Translations under genes and position numbers: made by a program
NCBI RefSeq assembly: GCF_005222675.1
Contig: NZ_STGE01000031.1
Location: 248,001 to 312,000, forward strand
DNA: 64,000 nucleotides
From: Mycolicibacterium sp. CR10
GTDB taxonomy: Bacteria > Actinomycetota > Actinomycetes > Mycobacteriales > Mycobacteriaceae
Direction of reading: 5' to 3'
Shown: positions 18,837 through 28,071 of the stretch, piece by piece
Position numbering within the stretch: the first letter of the stretch is position 1
Layout of the letters: every line of letters starts with the position of its first letter
Notes under the pieces: generated by a model
What the model saw: the letters and a program-made list of their open reading frames with translations, nothing else
Told to the model about the DNA's origin: nothing
The model's database searches: none

Positions 18837-19721
18837 GTGGATGTCCTGATCGGGCAGCTGGCAACAGGATTGAGCCTCGGCTCGATCCTGTTGCTCGCGG
18901 CACTGGGTCTGTCGCTGACCTTCGGGCAGATGGGCGTCATCAACATGGCCCACGGCGAGTTCATCATGGCCGGCTGTTACACCGCGTTCGTGGTGCAGCA
19001 GGTCTTCTCGAATGCCGGTGTCTCGCTGATTGTTTCTCTGATCGTCGGGTTCTTCGTCGGCGGGCTTCTCGGCGTGCTTCTGGAGGTGACGCTCATCCAG
19101 CGGATGTACCACCGCCCGCTGGACACGCTGCTGGTGACCTTCGGCGTCGGGCTGATTTTGCAGCAGCTCGCCCGGGACATTTTCGGCGCGCCCGCCAAAA
19201 ACGTCATCGCCCCGCCCTGGCTGTCGGGCGGTTTCGAGATCCTCGGCGCGGTGGTCCCCAAGACCCGAATCTTCATTCTGGTGCTGGCCGTCGTGTGTGT
19301 CACCGTGCTGGCCGTCGTCCTGAAGACCAGCCCGATGGGACGACGCATTCGCGCGGTGGTGCAGAACCGCGATCTCGCGGAGACCAGCGGGATCTCGTCT
19401 CGCAAGACCGACATCACGACGTTCTTCATCGGTTCGGGGTTGGCCTCGGTGGCCGGTGTGGCGCTGACGCTGATCGGCTCCACCAGCCCGACGATCGGGC
19501 AGAGCTATCTGATCGACGCCTTCCTCGTTGTCGTCGTCGGCGGCCTCGGTCAGATCAAGGGCACGGTGATCGCGGCGTTCGCCCTGGGCTTCTTGAACTC
19601 GGTCATCGAGTTCAACACGACGGCGTCGCTGGCCAAGGTGATCGTCTTCGTGATCATCGTGATCTTTCTGCAGGTTCGACCCCAGGGCCTGTTCACGGTT
19701 CGGACAAGGAGTCTCGTGTGA
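18837..19721 (+). CDS. urtB: urea ABC transporter, permease subunit UrtB
   Basis: 294 residues, LivH-type permease with about eight membrane segments and the family sequences GLSLTFGQMGVINMAHGEFIMAG near the N-terminus and VVVVGGLGQIKGTVIAAFALG near the C-terminus. The start is a GTG at 18837. The 37-base gap after urtA holds a GC-rich stretch (ggcgagcggagcgacggg) of a kind often found as a short dispersed repeat in mycobacterial spacers. It overlaps urtC by four bases (GTGA). Confidence 0.95.
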   Translation: MDVLIGQLATGLSLGSILLLAALGLSLTFGQMGVINMAHGEFIMAGCYTAFVVQQVFSNAGVSLIVSLIVGFFVGGLLGVLLEVTLIQRMYHRPLDTLLVTFGVGLILQQLARDIFGAPAKNVIAPPWLSGGFEILGAVVPKTRIFILVLAVVCVTVLAVVLKTSPMGRRIRAVVQNRDLAETSGISSRKTDITTFFIGSGLASVAGVALTLIGSTSPTIGQSYLIDAFLVVVVGGLGQIKGTVIAAFALGFLNSVIEFNTTASLAKVIVFVIIVIFLQVRPQGLFTVRTRSLV

Positions 19722-20839
19722 GGACCCTTCTCGGACGCTGGCAGACCTGGGCCGGCTTCGCCCTCGCGGCCGTCCTGCTGTTCGGTGCCGCACCGGCCCT
19801 GCTGTCGACCTTCCGGCTCGGCCTCTTCGGCCAGTTCCTGTGCTATGCCATCGTGGCGGTCGGCATCGGATTGGCCTGGGGCCGAGGCGGAATGCTGGTG
19901 CTGGGCCAGGGCGTCTTCTTCGGCCTCGGCGGCTACATGATGGGCATGCACCTCAAGATCGCCGACGCGCAGATCCGCGGGGACGACGTGCCGGACTTCA
20001 TGCAGATCCAGGGCGTGCGTGAACTGCCCGCGTACTGGGCGCCTTTCGCCTCGCCTCTGGTCACACTGTTGGCGATCATCGTCATCCCGACAGGCATCGC
20101 CGCGGCACTCGGCCTCGGCGTGTTCAAGCGGAGGGTCAAGGGCGCGTACTTCGCCATCCTCTCCCAGGCCCTGGCAGCCGCGTTGGCCATCTCGCTCGTC
20201 GGTCAGACCGGCGTCGGAGGATCCAACGGGCTCAACGGTTTTCGCACGTTCTTCGGCTTCCGGTTATCGGACCCCGCCAACAAGCAGATGCTGTACTTCA
20301 TCGCGGCAGGCACCCTGTTGGTCGTGGTGGCGGTCGTGCGTCAGCTGATGCAGAGCCGCTACGGGGAACTGCTGGTCGCTGTCCGCGATGGTGAAGAGCG
20401 GGTGCGCTTCCTGGGCTACGACCCCGCCAACATCAAGGTCGTCGCGTACACCGTCGCCGCGCTGTTCGCGAGCATCGCCGGTGCATTGTTCGCCCCCATT
20501 GTCGGCTTCATCAGCCCGTCGCAGGTCGGCATCCTTCCGTCGATCGCCTTCCTGATCGGTGTCGCGATCGGCGGTCGCACCACCTTGCTGGGGCCGGTAC
20601 TCGGCGCCATCGGTGTGGCATGGGCGCAGACCCTGTTCTCCGAACGCTTTCCGTCCGGCTGGATCTACGGGCAGGGCCTGCTGTTCATCGTCGTCGTCGG
20701 GTTCTTCCCCGCCGGTCTCGCCGGGCTTGCCGTCCTGCTCAAGCGCAAGCGAAAAGCCCAGAGTTCTCCAGGCGAACCCGAGACCGTGCGCCAAGTCGAC
20801 CCCGATCCCGATGCAGAGAAGGTGGGAGCCACCCCATGA
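19718..20839 (+). CDS. urtC: urea ABC transporter, permease subunit UrtC
   Basis: 373 residues from the GTG at 19718, which overlaps the urtB stop (GTGA); the longer upstream frame lies inside urtB. LivM-type permease with about ten membrane segments. It includes GLAWGRGGMLVLGQGVFFGLGGYMMG, GANGSNGLNGF-like loop sequence (GGSNGLNGF) and GEERVRFLGYDPANIKVVAYTVAALFASIAG. It forms the membrane channel with UrtB. Coupled by ATGA to urtD. Confidence 0.95.
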   Translation: MRTLLGRWQTWAGFALAAVLLFGAAPALLSTFRLGLFGQFLCYAIVAVGIGLAWGRGGMLVLGQGVFFGLGGYMMGMHLKIADAQIRGDDVPDFMQIQGVRELPAYWAPFASPLVTLLAIIVIPTGIAAALGLGVFKRRVKGAYFAILSQALAAALAISLVGQTGVGGSNGLNGFRTFFGFRLSDPANKQMLYFIAAGTLLVVVAVVRQLMQSRYGELLVAVRDGEERVRFLGYDPANIKVVAYTVAALFASIAGALFAPIVGFISPSQVGILPSIAFLIGVAIGGRTTLLGPVLGAIGVAWAQTLFSERFPSGWIYGQGLLFIVVVGFFPAGLAGLAVLLKRKRKAQSSPGEPETVRQVDPDPDAEKVGATP

Positions 20840-21675
20840 CCGAAGCGGAGGCCATCACCCCGCAGCGGGAGCCGATCGCAGGCGGCAACGCCGGAATGGG
20901 TGCTGAGTACCTCGAAGTTCGCGGGCTGACAGTCGATTTCGACGGCTTCAAGGCCGTCAGTGACGTCGACCTCACGTTGTTCCAGGGCGATCTGCGGTTT
21001 CTGATCGGACCCAACGGCGCGGGTAAGACCACGGTGATCGACGCGATCACCGGACTGGTGTCGGCGACCGGGTCGGTCAGCAAGTCCGGAGTGGAACTGC
21101 TGGGCAAAAAGGTGCACAAGATCGCACGCGCCGGCGTCGGGCGGACATTCCAGACCGCCAGCGTCTTCGAGCAACTGACCGTGCTGCAGAACCTGGACAT
21201 CGCCGCGGGCGCCGGTCGGTCTCCGTGGACCCTGCTTCGGCGACGCCACGGCGTGCTGCCCGCGATCGAGGAGGCGCTGGAGACGGTCGGGCTGACCGAC
21301 CTGGCCGGCAAGCCCGCCGGGGTGCTCGCGCACGGGCAGAAGCAATGGCTGGAGATCGGCATGCTTCTGGTGCAGAACGCCGACGTGCTGCTGCTCGACG
21401 AACCCGTGGCGGGGATGAGCACCGAGGAGCGCGAGGAGACAGGAAACCTGTTGCGCCGCATCGGTTCTGAACGCACGGTAGTCGTCGTCGAACACGACAT
21501 GGACTTCATGCGCGCCTTCGCGACGTCAGTCACCGTGCTGGCCCGAGGGCAGGTCATCGCCGAAGGCTCGGTCGCCGAGGTGCAGGCCAATCCCAAGGTT
21601 CAGGAGGTCTACCTGGGCACTGCCGCGGCAGGCGTTGAGGGCATCCCGGCCGATTTTGTCGAGGAGAGCTCCTGA
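20836..21675 (+). CDS. urtD: urea ABC transporter, ATP-binding protein UrtD
   Basis: 279 residues from the ATG at 20836 (ATGA overlap with urtC). Walker A GPNGAGKT, an LAHGQKQWLEI segment in place of a classical LSGGQ signature (usual for UrtD), Walker B VLLLDEPVAGM and switch His in VVVVEHDMDFM. The N-terminal 30 residues precede the nucleotide-binding domain and are poorly conserved. It works with UrtE to power uptake. Confidence 0.95.
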   Translation: MTEAEAITPQREPIAGGNAGMGAEYLEVRGLTVDFDGFKAVSDVDLTLFQGDLRFLIGPNGAGKTTVIDAITGLVSATGSVSKSGVELLGKKVHKIARAGVGRTFQTASVFEQLTVLQNLDIAAGAGRSPWTLLRRRHGVLPAIEEALETVGLTDLAGKPAGVLAHGQKQWLEIGMLLVQNADVLLLDEPVAGMSTEEREETGNLLRRIGSERTVVVVEHDMDFMRAFATSVTVLARGQVIAEGSVAEVQANPKVQEVYLGTAAAGVEGIPADFVEESS

Positions 21676-22367
21676 TGTTGCAGCTGATCGGCGTCCACAC
21701 CGGCTACGGCCGCAGCGAGGTCATCCACGGAGTGGACCTCGAGGTGCCCTCCGACGGGGTCGCGGCGGTGATGGGCCACAACGGCGCCGGAAAGACGACG
21801 CTGCTGCGCGCGGCGGTGGGCCTGCTCAAAAGCACGTCGGGCAAGGTGCTGTTCGACGGCGACGACATCACCAAGTTGCGGCCCAGCGCGCGGGTCGCCC
21901 GCGGTCTGGCGTACGTGCCGCAGGGTCAGCAGTCGTTCGGACAGCTGACCACGGCCGAGAACCTCCAGGTGGTCGCCGACGGGCGCAAGAACGGCAGGCA
22001 GCTGATCGACGAGCAACTCGACCTCTTCCCCGCGCTCAAGGAACTGCTGACCCGTCGGGCCGGGCTGCTCTCGGGCGGTCAGCGCCAACAGCTCGCGATT
22101 GCCCGTGCGCTCATCACCACGCCGAAATGTCTGATCCTCGACGAGCCGACCGAGGGCATCCAGCCGTCGGTAGTCCATGAGATCGAGGAGGCCATCACCG
22201 CGTTGACCGGCCGCGGCGGCCTCGGCGTCCTGCTGGTCGAACAACACATCGGGTTCGCCCTGGAGTCGTCGCAGCGCTACTACATCCTCGAGGCCGGCCG
22301 CGTCACCTCCAGCGGGGCCGGCGGCTCGGCGTCGGAAGCCGACGTCCGCGCCGCCATGGCCATCTAG
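21675..22367 (+). CDS. urtE: urea ABC transporter, ATP-binding protein UrtE
   Basis: 230 residues. Walker A GHNGAGKT, signature LLSGGQRQQLAIARAL, Walker B CLILDEPTEGIQPS, switch LLVEQHIGFA. The sequence DEPTEGIQPSVVHEIEEAI is diagnostic of UrtE. It begins one base inside the urtD stop (TGATG). Last gene of the operon; no urease or urea-amidolyase gene follows in this window, so the imported urea must be processed by an enzyme encoded elsewhere. Confidence 0.95.
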   Translation: MLQLIGVHTGYGRSEVIHGVDLEVPSDGVAAVMGHNGAGKTTLLRAAVGLLKSTSGKVLFDGDDITKLRPSARVARGLAYVPQGQQSFGQLTTAENLQVVADGRKNGRQLIDEQLDLFPALKELLTRRAGLLSGGQRQQLAIARALITTPKCLILDEPTEGIQPSVVHEIEEAITALTGRGGLGVLLVEQHIGFALESSQRYYILEAGRVTSSGAGGSASEADVRAAMAI

Positions 22368-22458
22368 CCCGGTCGCCGCGCGAGCTCGCGCGTCTGCACG
22401 CGACACGCCGCGATACCGCGGACAAATCCGCACGCTCGCCGAAGATTTCGGCAAGCTC

Positions 22459-23013
22459 ATGGTCATGAGCGCGCCCCGTGAACCCGTCATCCTTGCCGAG
22501 CAGGGCGGCCTGGTGGTCGCGGAGCAGGGCCCGGTGGTGCTGGTCATCGACCGCGGCAACGGCCCATTGCAGATCACTGCATTCGTGCTGCTGGTCATCA
22601 CGCTGGTGTTCGGCGGCTTCGGCGTCGTCTCGGTGATCTACGCCGCCGCAGGATCCGCGGCGATGCCGCCCGTAGCGATCGGCGCGGCCCTGCTCGGAGT
22701 CGGGATCGTCGCCGGCGCCGCGATGTTTGTCATCGTCAAGCGGATTCGCGACCAACGGCGGCGACCGCTGCGCTCGTTCACGCCGGTGGCGGTCTTCGAC
22801 CGCGCGCGCCGGGTCTACTGCGACGCACGCGGCCAGGTGATCGCGCCGCTGGACCAGGTGCGGTTCGAGCGCCGGATGCAGCTGACTTCCAGCTCCCCCA
22901 AGTTGGTCGCGGTGACGCCCCGGGGCACGCACCTACTCAAGAGCGGCAACCCATTCGGCGGCGGTATCGGCGCGATGGACCAGGTCCTCAACGCCGCGGT
23001 GCACGGCTCCTGA
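22459..23013 (+). CDS. mycobacterial two-helix membrane protein of unknown function
   Basis: 184 residues; a second in-frame ATG two codons in is equally possible. A short N-terminal domain (VILAEQGGLVVAEQGPVVLVIDRGNG) is followed by two membrane helices (about residues 38-62 and 67-92). The basic loop KRIRDQRRRPLRS comes next, then a cytoplasmic C-terminal domain of about 80 residues (FDRARRVYCDARGQVIAPLDQVRFERR) that looks like a small beta-rich module. I do not recognise a named family. It is convergent with hisS. Confidence 0.65.
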   Translation: MVMSAPREPVILAEQGGLVVAEQGPVVLVIDRGNGPLQITAFVLLVITLVFGGFGVVSVIYAAAGSAAMPPVAIGAALLGVGIVAGAAMFVIVKRIRDQRRRPLRSFTPVAVFDRARRVYCDARGQVIAPLDQVRFERRMQLTSSSPKLVAVTPRGTHLLKSGNPFGGGIGAMDQVLNAAVHGS

Positions 23014-23027
23014 CACCGCGGGCTCGG

Positions 23028-24296
23028 CTAGCCCAGCCGGGAAAGCACCTCGGCGACAACGTCATCCACGGCGACATCGGCCTGATCGCCGGTGGCCAGG
23101 CTCTTCACCCCGACGGTGCCCGCCTCGAGATCGCGGTCGCCGGCCACCAACGCGATCGAGGCACCGGACCGATCAGCGGCGCGCATCGCTCCCTTGAGCC
23201 CGCGATCGCCGTACGCCAGGTCGACGCGCACCCCCGCCGACCGCAGTTGCGCGGCCAGCACGGCCAACCGCACCTTGGCGTCCGCGCCCAGAGGCACCGC
23301 GAACACGTCGACCCGGGCGCGCTCGCCGGCGGACTTGCCCTCGGCCCGCAATGCCAGAACCGTGCGGTCGACGCCGAGGCCGAACCCGATACCGGACAGG
23401 TCACGCCCGCCCAGCTGCTGCATCAGCCCGTCGTAGCGGCCGCCACCGCCGATGCCCGACTGCGCGCCGAGACCGTCGTGCACGAACTCGAACGTCGTCT
23501 TGGTGTAGTAGTCCAGCCCGCGCACCATCCGCGGGTTGATCACGTACGGCACCGCCAGCGCGTCCAGGTGCGCGAGCACCGTGTCGAAGTGCGCCTTGGC
23601 GGCCTCGGACAGGTGATCGAGCATCACCGGCGCCTCGGCGGTCATCTCCCGCACCTGGGGACGCTTGTCGTCGAGCACCCTCAGCGGGTTCAACCGGGCG
23701 CGTCGCTGGGTTTCCTCATCGAGGTCCAAGGCCAGAAGGAAGTCCTGCAGCAGTTCCCGATACTGCGGGCGGCAGGTGTCGTCACCGAGCGACGTGATCT
23801 CGAGGCGGAATCCATCCAGGCCCAGTGACCGGAACCCGGCGTCGGCGACTGCGATGACCTCCGCGTCCAGAGCAGGGTCGTCGACGCCGATCGCTTCGAC
23901 GCCGACCTGCTGCAGCTGCCGGTAGCGGCCCGCCTGCGGCCGTTCGTAGCGAAAGAACGGTCCCGCGTAGCAGAGCTTCACCGGCAACTGGCCGCGGTCC
24001 AGGCCGTGCTCGATCACCGCCCGCATCACCCCGGCGGTGCCCTCCGGCCGCAGCGTCACCGAGCGGTCGCCCCTGTCGGCGAACGTGTACATCTCCTTGG
24101 AGACCACATCGGTGGACTCCCCCACCCCGCGGGCGAACAGCGCCGTGTCCTCGAATATGGGCAACTCGATATCGCCGTACCCGGCGCGCCGGGCGGCGCC
24201 GAGCAGTCCGTCGCGCACGGCGACGAATTCGGCCGACTCCGGCGGCGTGTAGTCGGGGACACCTTTGGGTGCCTGGAACGAGACGGCATCAGTCAC
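23028..24296 (-). CDS. hisS: histidyl-tRNA synthetase
   Basis: 422 residues, normal for HisRS. Motif 1 region near the N-terminus ([18 protein letters not shown]), motif 2 [31 protein letters not shown], HisA motif [12 protein letters not shown], motif 3 [15 protein letters not shown], and a C-terminal anticodon-binding domain. It starts with a GTG that overlaps the stop of the upstream metallo-beta-lactamase-fold gene (GTGA), so the two are co-translated. Confidence 0.97.
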   Translation of the reverse strand: MTDAVSFQAPKGVPDYTPPESAEFVAVRDGLLGAARRAGYGDIELPIFEDTALFARGVGESTDVVSKEMYTFADRGDRSVTLRPEGTAGVMRAVIEHGLDRGQLPVKLCYAGPFFRYERPQAGRYRQLQQVGVEAIGVDDPALDAEVIAVADAGFRSLGLDGFRLEITSLGDDTCRPQYRELLQDFLLALDLDEETQRRARLNPLRVLDDKRPQVREMTAEAPVMLDHLSEAAKAHFDTVLAHLDALAVPYVINPRMVRGLDYYTKTTFEFVHDGLGAQSGIGGGGRYDGLMQQLGGRDLSGIGFGLGVDRTVLALRAEGKSAGERARVDVFAVPLGADAKVRLAVLAAQLRSAGVRVDLAYGDRGLKGAMRAADRSGASIALVAGDRDLEAGTVGVKSLATGDQADVAVDDVVAEVLSRLG

Positions 24297-24979
24297 GTGG
24301 TCAGACCTTCGAGGAACGGGTTGGTGCGGCGTTCTTCGCCGATGGTGGTGCGCTCGCCATGCCCCGGTAGTACCAGGGTGTCGTCGTCGAGCACCAACAG
24401 TTTGTTGACGATCGAGGTCAGCAGATCGCGACCGCTACCGCCGGGCAGGTCGGTGCGGCCCACCGACTGACGGAACAGCGTGTCACCGGTGAGCGCGACC
24501 GAATCGGCGCCGCCCGCGTCTCCGGCCACCCGGAACACGACGGAACCCCGGGTGTGGCCCGGAGTGTGATCCACGGCCACCGTGATGCCACCCAGCTCGA
24601 TCTTGTCACCGTCGCGGTCCAGCTCGGCGACCTGTCGAGGCTCGCGGAACATCGCGCCGACTGCAGAGCGCGCCACGCCGCCGAGAAGCCCCCGTCCGAA
24701 CCCCTTGAGGGGATCGGTCAGCATGAAGCGATCCTCGGGGTGGATGTAGACCGGGCACCCGTAGGTGTCGGCGACCTTCTGCGCTGACCACATGTGGTCG
24801 ATGTGCCCGTGGGTGAGCAGCACGGCCGCCGGGGTCAGGCGGTGGTCGTCCAAGATCCGGCGCAGCGGACCCATGGCCCGCTGGCCCGGGTCGACGACGA
24901 GGGCGTCGGCGCCGGCGTGGAGTGCCAGCACATAGCAGTTGCACGCCAACATGCCGGCCGGGAATCCGGTGATCAACAC
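24293..24979 (-). CDS. metallo-beta-lactamase fold hydrolase (glyoxalase II-like, Rv2581c type)
   Basis: 228 residues from the GTG at 24979, giving the N-terminus (V/M)[15 protein letters not shown]; much longer frames upstream are antisense to ppiB. Metal motif THGHIDH (His-x-His-x-Asp-His), then [13 protein letters not shown], a metal-bridging Asp in ALTGDTLF and a late His in [12 protein letters not shown], as in hydroxyacylglutathione hydrolase-like enzymes. Mycobacteria lack glutathione, so the natural thioester may be with mycothiol or another thiol. It lies directly upstream of hisS and divergent from ppiB, as in M. tuberculosis. Confidence 0.9.
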   Translation of the reverse strand: MLITGFPAGMLACNCYVLALHAGADALVVDPGQRAMGPLRRILDDHRLTPAAVLLTHGHIDHMWSAQKVADTYGCPVYIHPEDRFMLTDPLKGFGRGLLGGVARSAVGAMFREPRQVAELDRDGDKIELGGITVAVDHTPGHTRGSVVFRVAGDAGGADSVALTGDTLFRQSVGRTDLPGGSGRDLLTSIVNKLLVLDDDTLVLPGHGERTTIGEERRTNPFLEGLTT

Positions 24980-25096
24980 GGTGCCAGCTTCCCATGGCAG
25001 GTTCCCACCGCTGTTCACGAGGGTCGCGCCCCGCGGCCTCAGCAACAGCTGGCACACTCGGTGCCGACTGGATCGAACGCGAGGAGGACACCGGCG

Positions 25097-25996
25097 GTGC
25101 CGACCAACGAACAACGGCGTGCAACAGCCAAGCGCAAGCTCGAGCGGCAGCTCGAGAATCGGGCCGAGAAGGAACGCAAGCGGCGCCTCTACACGATCAT
25201 CGGATCGGCGGTGGCCGCAGTCGTGGTCATCGGCGCCGTCGCGGCGACTTTCGTGATCACCAACCGCGACTCCGAGACCCAGACCGCATCGGCCACCAGC
25301 AGCGCGGCGTCGACCTCCTCGGAAGCGTCGCCACTGGATGCACCCGAGCCCGCTCAGGCCGGCGCGTTGCCGCCGTTCCAGGCGCCGGAGGGGCTGGGCG
25401 GCGACTGCCAGTACCCCGCGTCCCCGGAAGAGGCCAGCAAGCCCGTCAAGGCACCCCGCACCGGCAAGGTGCCCACCGAACCCGCGCAGGTCAGCGCCAG
25501 CATGGCGACCAACCAGGGCAACATCGGGCTGCAGCTCGACAACGCCAAGTCGCCGTGCACCGTCAACAGCTTCGCCAGCCTGGCCCAGCAGGGCTACTTC
25601 GACAACACGCCGTGCCACCGGCTGACCACCAGCGACTCGCTGGCGGTCCTGCAGTGCGGTGACCCGACGGGAGTCGGCACCGGCGGGCCCGGTTATCAGT
25701 TCGCCAACGAGTACCCGAGCGACCAGTACCAGCCCGATGATCCGAAGCTGAACGAGCCGGTGATCTACCCGCGAGGGACGCTGGCGATGGCCAACGCGGG
25801 ACCGGGGACCAACGGCAGCCAGTTCTTCCTGGTGTTCAAGGATTCCCAGCTGCCTCCGAACTACACGGTGTTCGGCACCATCGACGAAACCGGTCTGGCC
25901 ACGCTGGACAAGATCGCCGGCGGCGGCACCGCCGACGGTGGCCCGGACGGCGCGCCGAAGATGGACGTCAACGTGAAGTCGATCGCGCTGGACTGA
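25097..25996 (+). CDS. ppiB: peptidyl-prolyl cis-trans isomerase (cyclophilin), membrane anchored
   Basis: 299 residues from the GTG at 25097, preceded by GAGGAGGA (25081-25088). A basic cytoplasmic head (RRATAKRKLERQLENRAEKERKRR) leads into one membrane helix (about residues 32-55). A Ser/Thr/Ala-rich linker follows, then an extracytoplasmic cyclophilin domain (VSASMATNQGNIGLQLDN ... PGTNGSQFFLVFKD). The catalytic Arg is kept in CHRL and the Gln/Phe pair in GSQFFLV; the tryptophan and C-terminal His of eukaryotic cyclophilins are not conserved, as in other mycobacterial PpiB. It assists folding of exported proteins. Confidence 0.92.
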   Translation: MPTNEQRRATAKRKLERQLENRAEKERKRRLYTIIGSAVAAVVVIGAVAATFVITNRDSETQTASATSSAASTSSEASPLDAPEPAQAGALPPFQAPEGLGGDCQYPASPEEASKPVKAPRTGKVPTEPAQVSASMATNQGNIGLQLDNAKSPCTVNSFASLAQQGYFDNTPCHRLTTSDSLAVLQCGDPTGVGTGGPGYQFANEYPSDQYQPDDPKLNEPVIYPRGTLAMANAGPGTNGSQFFLVFKDSQLPPNYTVFGTIDETGLATLDKIAGGGTADGGPDGAPKMDVNVKSIALD

Positions 25997-26040
25997 CACC
26001 GAGACGCCCCGGCGTCGTCTCACAGGAGGGCGGGAACCCG

Positions 26041-27033
26041 GTGACCGACCCACAGAACTACGGTGCGTACCCCCCGTCCGACATGTACGGATATCCCTAC
26101 GGCTATCCCCCGCCGCCGAAGACCAACACGCTGGCGATCGCCTCTCTGGTGTGTTCGTTCCTGTTCGCCCCGCTGGGCATCCTGTTCGGGCACCTGTCGC
26201 TGTCGGAGATCAAGAAGACGGGCGAGCAGGGACGTGGGCTGGCGATCGCCGGGCTGGTGATCGGCTACGTGGTAGTCGCGGCGACAATAATCGTGACTGT
26301 CGTGGGCGTGTTGCTGATGATCGCCGTGGGGCGCAGCCTGCAGGAGTTCGACTACGGCCAGGAGTTCGGCGGCCCGCAGATACCTCCATCGATCGAGCAA
26401 CCGCTTCCGCCGTTCGACCCGCCGGCGACACTGGGATCCAACTGCCAGTACCCGGCCACCATCGAGGCGCCCAGCAGGCCGGTGCAACCGCCGCAGATGG
26501 GAAGGACACCGACCACTCCCGAGTCGATTCCGGCCGGGCTCGTCACCAACCGCGGTGACATCGGCCTGGTGCTCGACAACGAGAAGGCACCGTGCACGGT
26601 GAAGAACTTCACCAGCCTCGCCGAGCAGGGATACTTCGACGACACCCGCTGCCATCGCCTGACCGTCGGCGCCGAATTGCACGTCCTGCAGTGCGGCGAC
26701 CCGACCGCGACGGGCACCGGCGGCCCCGGCTACCGCTTCCCCAACGAGTACCCCAGCAATCAGTACCGGCTCAGCGACCCGGCGATGTCGACGCCGGTGG
26801 TATACCCCCGGGGGACGCTCGCGATGGCGAACTCGGGGCCCGGCACCAACGGCAGCCAGTTCTTCCTGATGTACGAGGACACGATGCTGCCGCCGACGTA
26901 TACGGCGTTCGGCTCGATCGACCCCAAAGGGCTTGCCGCGCTCGACAAGATCGCCAATGCCGGCGTGGTGGGCGGTTTACCCGACGGAGCGCCGGTGACC
27001 GAGGTGACGATCGAGTCCGTCCGCATCGGTTAG
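26041..27033 (+). CDS. second cyclophilin-type peptidyl-prolyl isomerase with DUF4190 membrane module
   Basis: 330 residues from a GTG, with AGGAGGG just upstream. The N-terminus is Tyr/Pro-rich (YPPSDMYGYPYGYPPPP), followed by a DUF4190 module: two membrane helices with the signature TNTLAIASLVCSFLF ... GHLSLSEIKKTGEQGRGLAIAGLVIGYVVV. After a Pro-rich linker comes a cyclophilin domain closely similar to the preceding gene product (NCQYPA, TNRGDIGLVLDNEKAPCTVKNF, PGTNGSQFFLMYED). It is a tandem duplicate whose anchor has been exchanged. The cyclophilin domains should act in the cell envelope. Confidence 0.9.
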   Translation: MTDPQNYGAYPPSDMYGYPYGYPPPPKTNTLAIASLVCSFLFAPLGILFGHLSLSEIKKTGEQGRGLAIAGLVIGYVVVAATIIVTVVGVLLMIAVGRSLQEFDYGQEFGGPQIPPSIEQPLPPFDPPATLGSNCQYPATIEAPSRPVQPPQMGRTPTTPESIPAGLVTNRGDIGLVLDNEKAPCTVKNFTSLAEQGYFDDTRCHRLTVGAELHVLQCGDPTATGTGGPGYRFPNEYPSNQYRLSDPAMSTPVVYPRGTLAMANSGPGTNGSQFFLMYEDTMLPPTYTAFGSIDPKGLAALDKIANAGVVGGLPDGAPVTEVTIESVRIG

Positions 27034-27933
27034 TCAGACGCGCCCCGCCGCGGTTGTCGCCGCGATACCGGGGTGCAGGACGGCGACGGGGCACCGGGCA
27101 TGAGCGACGACCTTCTGGCTTACCGAGCCCATCACGAGCCCGGAAAAGCCACCGAGGCCGCGGCTGCCGACCGCGAGCAACGCAGCGTCGATCGACTCCG
27201 ACAGCAGTACTTCGGCGGGCCGCCCCGTGCCCGCGACAAAGGAGACCGGAACATCGGGGAAGGACTCGGCCGTGACGATGACCGGCGAATGAAAAGCACC
27301 GGTGTCCGAACCCGGTGCGGACCGCTTCGGGTCCACCTCGCGTGACTCAGGCTCGCCGCGACCCGCTTCGACACCGACCACGACGACACCGCAACCCAGA
27401 GCCGCCGCGTGCCGGAACGCGAACGCCGCCGCCCGGTTGGATGCGGACGAACCGTCGTAACCGAGCACGACCTGCCCCGGGTTTCCTTCTCCCCCTTCGA
27501 ATTCCGACCCTCCTTCCATGCCCGAATGGACCACCACCACCGGGCACTTCGCGTAGGGCGCGACGTGCATCGTCGTGGAGCCCAGCAGAAGGCCGCGGAA
27601 ACCCTCGATGCCGCGCGAGCCGAGCACCATGACGTCGGCGGTGTCCCCGGCAGCCAACAGCGACTTCACCGGCGAATCGGGCATCTGCAGGGCGCCCACG
27701 TCCAAGCCTGGCTGGCGGGTTTTGGCCAGCGCCACCGAGTCGGCGAGGACACCGGTGGGTTGGGTGACCCACTCGGGCACCCCGGTGAAATCCGGGCGGG
27801 CGAACAGCACGGTCAGGGGCAGTCCATAGGCGACCGCGGTGTCGGCAGCCCACTCGAGGGCCGCCTTGCCGTGATCTGAGCCGTCGGCGCCGACCACCAC
27901 CCCTGTGGCTTCGGGATGAGTTGCCTCGGTCAC
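27034..27933 (-). CDS. universal stress protein with two USP domains
   Basis: 299 residues containing two USP domains. Each has the ATP-binding motif G-x2-G-x9-G-(S/T): GSRGIEGFRGLLLGST in the first and GSRGLGGFSGLVMGSV in the second, plus opening strands GVVVGADGSDHGKAALEWAAD and VVLGYDGSSASNRAAAFAF. Mycobacterial tandem USPs bind ATP and often modulate growth under stress. No DosR-type palindrome is visible upstream. It converges exactly with the second cyclophilin gene and diverges from the permease. Confidence 0.93.
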   Translation of the reverse strand: MTEATHPEATGVVVGADGSDHGKAALEWAADTAVAYGLPLTVLFARPDFTGVPEWVTQPTGVLADSVALAKTRQPGLDVGALQMPDSPVKSLLAAGDTADVMVLGSRGIEGFRGLLLGSTTMHVAPYAKCPVVVVHSGMEGGSEFEGGEGNPGQVVLGYDGSSASNRAAAFAFRHAAALGCGVVVVGVEAGRGEPESREVDPKRSAPGSDTGAFHSPVIVTAESFPDVPVSFVAGTGRPAEVLLSESIDAALLAVGSRGLGGFSGLVMGSVSQKVVAHARCPVAVLHPGIAATTAAGRV

Positions 27934-28071
27934 GGGTCGCCTCCGATCTGGCCGCTAGCGCGGCACGGTAATCATGCGACTGTTGAGGCAGGCAACGCAA
28001 ACATCGTCTGCGAAGACGTCCTTCGGCTTATGGTGCTCTGATCGTCCCGACGAGACCCTGGTGAGGTCGGC
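27934..28071 (+). promoter_or_regulatory. intergenic leader of the APC permease, contains a small GNRA-loop hairpin
   Basis: The 138-base divergent region between the stress protein and permease genes includes CGTCT-GCGA-AGACG (28005-28018), a five-base-pair stem closed by a GNRA tetraloop, about 55 bases before the permease start. I cannot assign it to a known riboswitch class; it may be chance. Confidence 0.25.

Noticed and set aside
18669-19793. 374-residue minus-strand frame opposite urtA/urtB
   Set aside because: Asp/Glu/Arg/His-rich mirror of membrane-helix codons; typical antisense frame of a permease.
24980-26053. Long N-terminal extension of the metallo-beta-lactamase-fold gene
   Set aside because: It runs antisense through ppiB and has no family similarity; the GTG at 24979 gives the conserved N-terminus.
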